A DNA stretch of 5,417 nucleotides from assembly GCA_934162685.1 (NCBI GenBank), contig CAKPJO010000112.1:1-5417 (forward strand), given 5' to 3'. This document shows, in pieces, positions 1-5,231 of this stretch (position 1 is the stretch's first letter; each line of letters opens with the position of its first letter). This DNA comes from an uncultured Bacilli bacterium (GTDB taxonomy: Bacteria; Bacillota_I; Bacilli_A; RFN20; CAG-826). The notes beneath the pieces are model-generated. The model was not told where the DNA came from. It made no database searches and saw only the letters and a program-made list of their open reading frames with translations. The position numbers and the translations under genes were made by a program.

Positions 1-777
1 GGCACCACCACCATGACGCGCGCTGCCGCCATAAGTATCTACAATAATCTTTCTTCCGGTTAAGCCAGTATCTCCTTCCGGTCCACCAGTAACAAATCTA
101 CCAGTTGGGTTAATCAAATACTTGAAATCTTTATTTAATCCAAATGATTCCACAACATGTTGCATAATTTCTTCATAAATAAATTTTTTGAATTCTTTTT
201 CATTAAAATCAGGATCATGTTGAATAGACATTAAAACTGTATCAATACGCACATTATTTAAATCAGTATAGTCCATAGTAACTTGTGCTTTCATATCTGG
301 TCTTGCCCATTTAAAAGCGCCAAGTTTTCTTAAATTAGATGCATAACGAACAAGTTTATGAGCAATTACTAACGCTAATGGCATATAACCTTCTGATTCA
401 TTAGTGGCATAGCCAAACATAATTCCTTGGTCTCCAGCACCTTGAACTTCTTGATCAACGCCTTGAGCAATATCTTTAGATTGATGTTTAACTAATACTT
501 CAATCTCACAGCTATCCGCGCCAATTCCCAGTTTTTTATCAGTATAGCCAATATTACGCATTACATCACGAGCAATACGTTCATAATCAGGTTTAGCGTT
601 TGATGTAATTTCTCCTCCAATAATTAATTTTTCAGTTGTAACAAAACATTCACATGCCACACGTGAATTAGGATCATTAGCTAAACAATAATCTAAAATA
701 GCATCACTAATTTGATCGCATAATTTGTCTGGATGGCCTTCTGATACTGATTCACTTGTAAATAAAATCTTTTCCAT
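1..777 (-). CDS. metK: S-adenosylmethionine synthetase, N-terminal 259 residues (3' end outside window)
   Basis: MetK makes S-adenosylmethionine from methionine and ATP in the cytosol, releasing phosphate and pyrophosphate. The reading frame starts at ATG 777 and stays open to base 1. It shows the family signatures in order: GHPDK at residues 14-17 (ATP/methionine site), GAGDQGIMFGYA at 113-124, and the glycine-rich P-loop-like stretch at 231-251 (GGPEGDTG then GRKIIVDTYGG), followed by RHGGGA at 254-259. The family is about 390-400 residues long, so roughly the last third is missing, cut by the window and not by mutation. The start is supported by an AAAGAGG ribosome site at 783-789, five bases upstream. 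The gene lies directly behind a SAM-responsive leader, the textbook arrangement for feedback control of SAM synthesis. One small oddity is Ser252 in GGSARHGGG, where an aromatic or Met residue is common. The identification is secure. Confidence 0.98.
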   Translation of the reverse strand, partial: MEKILFTSESVSEGHPDKLCDQISDAILDYCLANDPNSRVACECFVTTEKLIIGGEITSNAKPDYERIARDVMRNIGYTDKKLGIGADSCEIEVLVKHQSKDIAQGVDQEVQGAGDQGIMFGYATNESEGYMPLALVIAHKLVRYASNLRKLGAFKWARPDMKAQVTMDYTDLNNVRIDTVLMSIQHDPDFNEKEFKKFIYEEIMQHVVESFGLNKDFKYLINPTGRFVTGGPEGDTGLTGRKIIVDTYGGSARHGGGA

Positions 778-799
778 AAATACCTCTTTCTTACTTTCT

Positions 800-835
800 A
801 AAAAAAGAAAAAGCCTTCCCACAAAGGAAAGCTTT
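800..835 (-). terminator. Intrinsic terminator of the metK SAM riboswitch (expression platform)
   Basis: Read on the minus strand, bases 835-826 (AAAGCTTTCC) pair with 819-810 (GGAAGGCTTT) to give a 10-bp stem with one G-U pair and a six-base loop. A U-rich run follows (810-800, interrupted by one C). It sits 15 bases after the aptamer's P1 helix and 23 bases before the metK start. This is where an S-box leader places the terminator that forms when SAM is bound. A weak competing pairing is possible between GGATAG (848-843) and CTTTCC (831-826), with five of six pairs, as part of an antiterminator. I could not draw a convincing complete antiterminator by eye. The same hairpin could also end transcripts arriving from the upstream pduL cluster. 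Confidence 0.9.
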
Positions 836-850
836 AAACAAACTATCCAA

Positions 851-963
851 TCATCTTATCGCTCAGGGTGGGCCCTGCTAGGGAAAAGCACCTACTTAAC
901 ATGCTTGTTAGGGTTGCTATCACGTTTGTTCGTTCCCTTTAGACGTGATTCTTGATAAGACGA
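851..963 (-). promoter_or_regulatory. SAM-I (S-box) type riboswitch aptamer upstream of metK
   Basis: The leader RNA binds S-adenosylmethionine and favours termination when SAM is plentiful. On the minus strand, P1 is formed by TCGTCTTATC (963-954) with GATAAGATGA (860-851), ten pairs including one G-U. P2 is ATCACGT (949-943) with ACGTGAT (925-919), seven perfect pairs. The conserved core follows: GCAACC (917-912), a short P3 around TAAC/GTTA (910-907 with 900-897), then AGGTGC (893-888). P4 is CAGGG (877-873) with CCCTG (868-864), and GAGC leads into the 3' arm of P1. Helix order, core motifs and position before metK all match the S-box class. The P2 end is unusual: it has AGGGA but not the CCC arm that normally closes P2b. 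The 5' half of the aptamer is also coding sequence for the upstream 92-residue gene, whose stop codon lies at 894-892. Confidence 0.93.
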
Positions 964-1170
964 GCTATTTTCTTTTTCTTGTATATTATCTTGCAATTCA
1001 TTATTAGAGTCAAGATTTAATTCATCGAATTTTAACAAGCCTGCTTTAGCAAGAAGCAAATCAGTTGCATCTACGCCAGAGACATTCTTTATTACATCAA
1101 AATCCATTCCTAATTCAAATAAAGCATTTGCAATATCAATTTGTCCTTTTTCAAGTCTTTGCTTTTTCAT
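892..1170 (-). CDS. Small protein of unknown function, 92 residues, overlapping the SAM riboswitch
   Basis: I do not recognise this protein as a named family. ATG 1170 is chosen because AGGTGAT at 1181-1175 is a good ribosome site at the right distance; the in-frame GTG at 1179 and ATG at 1176 lie within that site. The N-terminal half (residues 1-50) looks structured: a basic start (KKQRLEKG), then two helix-like segments, roughly 11-22 (IDIANALFELGM) and 24-48. This resembles the short helical tail (LLxxGMDxxxIxxxTGL pattern) on some Rpn/PD-(D/E)XK transposase-like proteins, but that is only a likeness. Residues 51-92 are polar and low in complexity. Residues 70-92 are encoded by riboswitch aptamer bases and are basic (RLKGTNKR), so they may have no conserved function. 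The gene follows the TSCPD gene after 46 bases with no terminator, suggesting co-transcription with pduL. It also contains the probable metK promoter. Plausible start, ribosome site and context support a real gene; its function is unknown. Confidence 0.7.
   Translation of the reverse strand: MKKQRLEKGQIDIANALFELGMDFDVIKNVSGVDATDLLLAKAGLLKFDELNLDSNNELQDNIQEKENSSSYQESRLKGTNKRDSNPNKHVK
985..1013 (-). promoter_or_regulatory. Probable sigma-A promoter for the metK riboswitch leader
   Basis: On the minus strand a -35 box TTGACT (1013-1008) is followed by a 17-base spacer and a -10 box GATAAT (990-985). Each box differs from consensus by one base. TAATAT (988-983) overlaps it as an alternative -10, with a 19-base spacer. 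Transcription would start near 978, about 15 bases before the aptamer's P1 helix, the expected geometry for an S-box leader. The promoter lies inside the coding sequence of the upstream 92-residue gene. This is a pattern call only. Confidence 0.72.
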
Positions 1171-1174
1171 AATC

Positions 1175-1181
1175 ATCACCT
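1175..1181 (-). promoter_or_regulatory. Ribosome binding site deciding the start of the 92-residue gene
   Basis: AGGTGAT on the minus strand, at positions 1181-1175, lies four bases before ATG 1170. Two in-frame alternatives, GTG 1179 and ATG 1176, fall inside this site and so are unlikely starts. Confidence 0.7.
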
Positions 1182-1216
1182 ACTAATAAGTATGTTATGA
1201 AATGCAAAATTTATAC

Positions 1217-1471
1217 TTATTTCTTACTTAAAATTTCATCAATCGCTTTGGATAATTGATCTGGGCAAGATGTGTTTCTAAAACCGCATCTAATTCCTTG
1301 TAAGCGATTTTTAACATCTTCGAGTTTCATTCCCTTAACTAAGGCTCCAACGCCTTTTAAATTACCATTACAGCCTCCAACGACTTCAAAATCTTGGATA
1401 ATGCCATTTTCGTAATATATTTTCATCTCGCGAGAACAAACTCCTTGAGGACGATAAGTATATACTTCCAT
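1217..1471 (-). CDS. TSCPD domain-containing protein (TIGR03905-like), 84 residues
   Basis: This is a small single-domain protein of the TSCPD family, named after the motif NTSCPDQL, which is present at residues 67-74. The family is known as stand-alone proteins of about 80-90 residues in Bacillota and as a C-terminal domain of some ribonucleotide reductases; its own biochemical role is not established. The length fits the stand-alone TIGR03905-type group. Visible features are four cysteines (C12, C34, C62, C69), which could bind a metal or take part in redox chemistry (inference), and a glycine-rich stretch VVGGCNGNLKGVGALVKG at residues 30-47. No signal peptide or membrane segment is seen, so it should be cytosolic. 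ATG 1471 is preceded by GAGGTAG (1481-1475). The gene begins 15 bases after the pduL stop, so the two are very likely co-transcribed. Family assignment is firm; function is unknown. Confidence 0.9.
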   Translation of the reverse strand: MEVYTYRPQGVCSREMKIYYENGIIQDFEVVGGCNGNLKGVGALVKGMKLEDVKNRLQGIRCGFRNTSCPDQLSKAIDEILSKK

Positions 1472-1486
1472 AAACTACCTCAAAAA

Positions 1487-2056
1487 CTATTTGATTAATT
1501 TACCAAATACTTGTCCTGATAATGCAGCAGCATTGCTTTCATCAGTATCAACATGCATTGCTAAAGCAAATTTATTTGATACACGAACAACTACATCACC
1601 AAATACTAATGAACGATCATTAGAATGTACTTCTACACTAACGACATCTTTATCTTTAACACCAAATTCTTTAGCGTCTTCTTCAGTCATATGGATGTGA
1701 CGTTTTGCAGCAATAACACCAGTAGATAATTCAACTTCTCCTTTTGGTCCAACTAATTTACATGCACCAGAGTTAGCGATATCGCCTGATTCTCTAATTG
1801 GAGCAACAACACCAATAGAGCGAGCGTCAGTAAGAGATAATTCTACTTGGTTAGCATTACGAACTGGTCCTAAAATTGAAGCATTTAATTCACCCTTTGG
1901 TCCAACTACTTTTACTTTTTCATTTGAAGCAAATTGTCCAGGTTGAGATAACATTTTTTTTACTGTTAATTGGTATCCTTCTCCAAATAATACTTCTAAA
2001 GTTTCTTGTGTGACATGGACATGTCTTGCACTTGTTTCTACTAAAATTTCTTTCAT
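1487..2056 (-). CDS. pduL: PduL-type phosphotransacylase (phosphate acetyl/propanoyltransferase)
   Basis: PduL-family enzymes interconvert acyl-CoA plus phosphate with acyl-phosphate plus CoA. Working with an acetate or propionate kinase, this yields ATP and acetate or propionate. The 189-residue protein has the two-part PduL fold with its metal-ligand motifs: RHVH at 11-14 (H12, H14), KRHIHM at 118-123 (H120, H122) and AMHVDTDESNAA at 166-177 (H168), matching the family's two-zinc site. E72 is a further likely ligand, and R66 in GPVRNANQVEL is the likely phosphate-binding arginine. There is no N-terminal extension resembling a microcompartment targeting peptide, and no shell-protein gene lies nearby. 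It is therefore probably a free cytosolic enzyme replacing Pta in acetate formation (inference). ATG 2056 is preceded by AAAGGAG (2073-2067), and a near-perfect sigma-A promoter lies just upstream. It is the first gene of the minus-strand cluster. Confidence 0.95.
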   Translation of the reverse strand: MKEILVETSARHVHVTQETLEVLFGEGYQLTVKKMLSQPGQFASNEKVKVVGPKGELNASILGPVRNANQVELSLTDARSIGVVAPIRESGDIANSGACKLVGPKGEVELSTGVIAAKRHIHMTEEDAKEFGVKDKDVVSVEVHSNDRSLVFGDVVVRVSNKFALAMHVDTDESNAAALSGQVFGKLIK

Positions 2057-2093
2057 ATTTTTATGACTCCTTTATAAAACTTTAACAACATTG

Positions 2094-2121
2094 ATTATAT
2101 TCGTTTGTCGATAAATGTCAA
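2094..2121 (-). promoter_or_regulatory. Sigma-A promoter of pduL
   Basis: On the minus strand, a perfect -35 box TTGACA (2121-2116) and a perfect -10 box TATAAT (2099-2094) are separated by 16 bases. Transcription would start near 2087, giving a leader of about 30 bases with no room for a riboswitch. This is expected to be a strong promoter, and it probably serves the whole cluster down to the metK leader. Confidence 0.87.
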
Positions 2122-2130
2122 TGAAACGAA
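2100..2130. repeat. Inverted repeat around the pduL -35 box, candidate operator
   Basis: TTCGTTT (2100-2106) and AAACGAA (2124-2130) are perfect 7-base inverted arms with 17 bases between them. The -35 box of the pduL promoter lies between the arms, and the -10 box begins one base beyond one arm. A dimeric regulator bound here would block RNA polymerase. No known operator was matched with confidence. Confidence 0.45.
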
Positions 2131-2161
2131 AGCACTTTTTTTTATTAATAATAAAAAATTG

Positions 2162-2190
2162 TTGCAAAATTTTTTTTAAGTGGTTATCAT
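2162..2190 (+). promoter_or_regulatory. Probable sigma-A promoter of mgtE
   Basis: TTGCAA (2162-2167) and TATCAT (2185-2190) are separated by 17 bases, and the region upstream is rich in A and T tracts. Transcription would start near 2197, leaving only about 17 bases before the ATG. The ribosome site GGAGGTGA (2202-2209) lies within that leader. This is a pattern call; the -35 box is two bases from consensus. Confidence 0.6.
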
Positions 2191-2213
2191 AAAGTGGCTT
2201 TGGAGGTGAAACT

Positions 2214-3611
2214 ATGGAAAACAAAATCACATTAGAAGAATTAGAAAGTCTTATCGATAATAAAAAAGTAAAAGAAATTCGTGAATTATTCGAATCTACT
2301 GATATTATTGATATCGCTGAAGTTTGTGATGATATTGAAGATATTTCTAAATTACTTTTTATTTTTAAGACTGTCAAAAGCGAATATACCGCTGAACTAT
2401 TTACTTATCTTGATGAAAATCAACAACAAAACTTAATCAATTTATTTTCAGACAAACAATTACGTGAATTAATTAACAATTCATACACTGATGATATTGT
2501 TGACTTTCTTGAAGATATGCCTGCTAACTTGGTAAAACGTGTTTTAAGTGCTTCAGATAAAGATGCAAGAAATGACATTAATAAATTATTAAATTATAAA
2601 GAAGACACTGCTGGTTCAATTATGACCACTGAATATGTTGAACTTATTAATACTCTTGATGTTAAAGATGCGTTAGCAAGAATCAAAAAAATTGGCAAAG
2701 ACGCTGAAACAATTTCTACAACTTTCGTAATTGATAATAAACGTAATCTTGTTGGCGTTTTATATCTAGATGACTTAGTTTTAGCAGATGATGATGAAAA
2801 AATCGCTGATATCATGAACGAAGATTTTAAATCCGCAAACGTTTATCAAGACCAAGAAGATGTTGCTCAAATATTTAAACGATATGATATTACCGTTTTA
2901 CCTGTTTTAAATAATGAAAATCGTCTAGTTGGTGTTATTACAGTCGATGATATTATCGATGTAATCGAAGAAGAAACAAACGAAGATATTGCTATTCAAG
3001 CTGGTATGCAACCACTAGAAGACGAATATTTAAAAACTGGTGTATTCTCTATGGCTAAAAAGCGTGTAACTTGGTTGTTATTATTAATGATTTCTGCCAC
3101 ATTCACGAGTATCATTATTTCTAAATTTGAGCATGCTTTACAAGCGGTCGCTGTATTATCTGCATTCATTCCAATGTTTATGGATACAGGTGGTAATTCT
3201 GGCGGACAAACTACTTCTCTTATTACACGTGGACTTGCTACTAGAGAAGTAACAACTCACGATTATGGAAAAGTTATTTGGAAAGAATTTAGGGTGGCGC
3301 TTGTTACCGCTACATTAGTTTCTATTTGTAACTTCTTATGGATATTATTTGAATTATCTGTTGGATTAGTTAAAAATGATTCCGCAAATGTACCAAATTG
3401 GCAAGTTGCCGCATTAGTGGCTACCACATTATTTATTACAATTGTTATTGCTAAATTATTAGGTGCGTCATTACCAATGCTTGCTCAAAAAATAAAATTA
3501 GATCCAGCGCTTATGTCTGGTCCAATCGTAACAACAATTGTAGATGCTACATCACTTGTCGTATATTTCTTACTTTGTACTTACGTATTCTTCCCTGCAT
3601 TATTCCGATAA
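2214..3611 (+). CDS. mgtE: Magnesium transporter/channel MgtE
   Basis: MgtE is a homodimeric Mg2+-selective channel in the cell membrane that closes when cytosolic Mg2+ is high. The 465-residue protein has the full family layout and usual length (about 450-475). The acidic N domain spans about residues 1-130 and includes DIVDFLEDMPANLVKRVL at 94-111. Two CBS domains follow at about 137-195 and 201-258, then a connecting 'plug' helix at about 259-283. Five membrane segments run from about 285 to the C-terminus. The pore signature MFMDTGGNSGGQTTSL lies at 321-336. D444, in TTIVDATSL, matches the pore aspartate that selects Mg2+ in the Thermus protein. CBS and N-domain acidic residues (D187, DDD at 192-194) fit the known Mg2+ sensing sites. 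The start is set by GGAGGTGA (2202-2209). It is divergent from pduL and convergent with cls, apparently as a single-gene unit. No Mg2+ riboswitch fits in its short leader, so regulation may be mainly through the protein itself. Confidence 0.97.
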   Translation: MENKITLEELESLIDNKKVKEIRELFESTDIIDIAEVCDDIEDISKLLFIFKTVKSEYTAELFTYLDENQQQNLINLFSDKQLRELINNSYTDDIVDFLEDMPANLVKRVLSASDKDARNDINKLLNYKEDTAGSIMTTEYVELINTLDVKDALARIKKIGKDAETISTTFVIDNKRNLVGVLYLDDLVLADDDEKIADIMNEDFKSANVYQDQEDVAQIFKRYDITVLPVLNNENRLVGVITVDDIIDVIEEETNEDIAIQAGMQPLEDEYLKTGVFSMAKKRVTWLLLLMISATFTSIIISKFEHALQAVAVLSAFIPMFMDTGGNSGGQTTSLITRGLATREVTTHDYGKVIWKEFRVALVTATLVSICNFLWILFELSVGLVKNDSANVPNWQVAALVATTLFITIVIAKLLGASLPMLAQKIKLDPALMSGPIVTTIVDATSLVVYFLLCTYVFFPALFR

Positions 3612-3620
3612 CCAAAAAGC

Positions 3621-3654
3621 AAAGAGCCAATTCAATTTGAGTTGACTCTTTTTT
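3621..3654. terminator. Hairpin terminator between mgtE and cls, probably bidirectional
   Basis: Bases 3621-3635 (AAAGAGCCAATTCAA) and 3637-3651 (TTGAGTTGACTCTTT) are complementary except for one C-A mismatch and one G-U pair. The innermost pairs must open to form the loop. On the plus strand the stem runs into six T residues (3649-3654), ten bases after the mgtE stop. On the minus strand, just after the cls stop, it is followed by a T-rich run broken by GC (3622-3613). One hairpin therefore probably serves both convergent genes, more strongly for mgtE. Confidence 0.85.
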
Positions 3655-3655
3655 A

Positions 3656-5155
3656 TTAGCATAATGGTGAAATTAAGTCGATTATTGATATTAAAATACG
3701 TTTAATAATATTATCTTTTTTATCTTGTTTTGGCATAATATTTGACTTATTTTGTACATTTAAGAAATCTTCTTTTAATGGTTTTAAGATACTTGATTCG
3801 TAGAACACTGTATTGTTTTCAAAGTGTAAATATAAACTACGATAATCTAAATTCACTGAACCAATAGAGCATATCGTGTCATCCATTAATGCCGCTTTTG
3901 CGTGGATAAATCCATCTTTATATACATATACTTTTACACCTTTATTTACTAATTCTGTTGCATATTTTTTTGTTAATAAATAAACTAATTTTTTATCTGG
4001 AATACCCGGAATAATAATTCGAACATCAATACCTCTTTGAGCAGCTTGAATAAAGGCTTCTTTTAAAGGATCATTTAAGATTAAATAAGGCGTATAAAAG
4101 TATGCATATTTGGTGGCTTGAGATAATAAATCAATCATTAATTTATTACTAATGGCTTCTTCATTACTTGGTGAATCATAATATGAAATAACATGTTCAT
4201 TTGTTTCATATTCTTGGTAACTACTTTTATATAACGTATGTTCATCAATTTTATTAGAAGAATAAGCATTCCAAAATAAAACAAACATATGCGTGTAAGA
4301 TAAAGTCGCTTCCCCTTCTAATTTGAAACCAATATCTTTCCAATAGCCAAAACGAACTTTAGTATTAATATATTCATCCGCGATGTTAATGCCACCGCTA
4401 TAAACAACACGATTATCAATGATCATCATTTTACGATGATCTCTATTATTAAGTGATAATTTAATAAATTTAATTGGGTTAAATGAAGCAATATGGATGC
4501 CATCTTTTTTTAAGAAATAGTTATTATGTAAAGAAAATGTTGAAATACTTCCTATATCATCATAAAGGATTCTAACATCTACGCCTTCTTTTGCTTTACG
4601 TTTTAATATATCTAAAATAGAATTCCAAAATGTGCCTTTTTCAACAATAAAGTATTCTAAATAAATAAAATGTTTGGCGGTTTCTAATTCTTTTAGCATA
4701 TCTTCAAACATGCTTTCTCCGCTTGAAAAATATTTAGCATTTTTATTTTTTACAATTGGAGCATTAGACAAGATGCTAACCATATTCATTGTTTGAACTG
4801 CCCTTGCATCACCTACGATTGTTTTTGACTCTGGCTTATTAGATAAATATTTGTTTTTATTAATTTTTCTTAGTATTGGTTTAGATGTACGTCTATTTCC
4901 GCTTGAAACATATAACCACGTCCCGAAAAAAGGTAATAAAGAAACAATAATAATCCATAATATTTTATAATTTGACTCTTCTCTTATATTAATAATATAG
5001 ATAATAACTAAAATAGAAAAGACATAACTGCCGGCAATTAAATAATTATAATAAGCGTTCCACCATCTAAAAATCAAAAGCCACCATAATATTTGAAGAA
5101 TTAAAGCTGGTAGGACAAGTAATAAACGTGATAATAATCTTAATACTTTTTTCAC
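3656..5155 (-). CDS. cls: Cardiolipin synthase (phospholipase D superfamily)
   Basis: Bacterial Cls condenses two phosphatidylglycerol molecules into cardiolipin and glycerol at the cell membrane. The 499-residue protein has the expected parts. The hydrophobic N-terminus carries about three membrane segments (about 7-29, 36-56 and 64-84), ending in the FFGTWLYVSSG turn typical of the PLDc_N region. Two catalytic HKD motifs follow: H240-x-K242-x4-D247 with downstream SGGINIADEY (253-262), and H418-x-K420-x4-D425 with downstream GSVNLDYRS (432-440). The C-terminal IKRIL...LISPLC resembles the usual Cls ending. Length is normal (about 480-510) and all catalytic residues are intact. The start is GTG 5155, supported by AAAGGTAGGTG at 5172-5162, six bases upstream; no ATG is near. 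It is convergent with mgtE and follows a terminator, so it is probably transcribed alone. It could act on related head groups, but Cls is by far the best fit. Confidence 0.96.
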   Translation of the reverse strand: MKKVLRLLSRLLLVLPALILQILWWLLIFRWWNAYYNYLIAGSYVFSILVIIYIINIREESNYKILWIIIVSLLPFFGTWLYVSSGNRRTSKPILRKINKNKYLSNKPESKTIVGDARAVQTMNMVSILSNAPIVKNKNAKYFSSGESMFEDMLKELETAKHFIYLEYFIVEKGTFWNSILDILKRKAKEGVDVRILYDDIGSISTFSLHNNYFLKKDGIHIASFNPIKFIKLSLNNRDHRKMMIIDNRVVYSGGINIADEYINTKVRFGYWKDIGFKLEGEATLSYTHMFVLFWNAYSSNKIDEHTLYKSSYQEYETNEHVISYYDSPSNEEAISNKLMIDLLSQATKYAYFYTPYLILNDPLKEAFIQAAQRGIDVRIIIPGIPDKKLVYLLTKKYATELVNKGVKVYVYKDGFIHAKAALMDDTICSIGSVNLDYRSLYLHFENNTVFYESSILKPLKEDFLNVQNKSNIMPKQDKKDNIIKRILISIIDLISPLC

Positions 5156-5161
5156 TTCTTA

Positions 5162-5172
5162 CACCTACCTTT
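5162..5172 (-). promoter_or_regulatory. Ribosome binding site supporting the GTG start of cls
   Basis: AAAGGTAGGTG (minus strand, 5172-5162) matches the anti-Shine-Dalgarno sequence with one mismatch and ends six bases before GTG 5155. This fixes a non-ATG start. Confidence 0.8.
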
Positions 5173-5187
5173 AATGCGCATAAAATT

Positions 5188-5193
5188 ATTATA
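5188..5193 (-). promoter_or_regulatory. Candidate -10 box for cls
   Basis: A perfect TATAAT (minus strand, 5193-5188) lies in the short gap before cls; transcription would start near 5181. No good -35 box is found: the base window at the right distance (5216-5211) reads TGCCAT and lies within the preceding terminator stem. The promoter may be weak or depend on an activator. Confidence 0.5.
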
Positions 5194-5205
5194 CACAATA
5201 TAAAT

Positions 5206-5231
5206 AAAAAATGGCATAAATTATGCCATTT
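5206..5231 (-). terminator. Intrinsic terminator of the gene at the right edge
   Basis: On the minus strand AAATGGCAT (5231-5223) pairs perfectly with ATGCCATTT (5217-5209) over a five-base loop, and the T run 5211-5206 follows. The stem begins inside the stop codon of the upstream gene (TAA 5232-5230). This separates that gene from cls. Confidence 0.88.

Noticed and set aside
725..955. Plus-strand open frame of 76 codons opposite metK and the riboswitch
   Set aside because: It lies antisense to metK, the terminator and the aptamer, which explain the sequence fully; the peptide shows no recognisable family.
1491..1700. Plus-strand open frame antisense to pduL
   Set aside because: It is a shadow of the well-conserved pduL frame; no ribosome site or independent signal was seen.
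2121..2134. CcpA cre site
   Set aside because: TGAAACGAAAGCA lacks one base of the 14-base cre core, so it is noted only as a resemblance and not annotated.
2057..2213. M-box (ykoK) riboswitch for mgtE
   Set aside because: The gap is too short once the pduL promoter is counted, and no conserved M-box helices were seen.
2072..2377. Minus-strand open frame across the divergent gap and the start of mgtE
   Set aside because: It would cover both the pduL and mgtE promoters and run antisense to the mgtE N domain; the Ser/Ile-rich translation is typical of a reverse-frame shadow.
2594..2815. Minus-strand open frame inside mgtE
   Set aside because: It is antisense to the CBS-domain coding region and has no features of its own.
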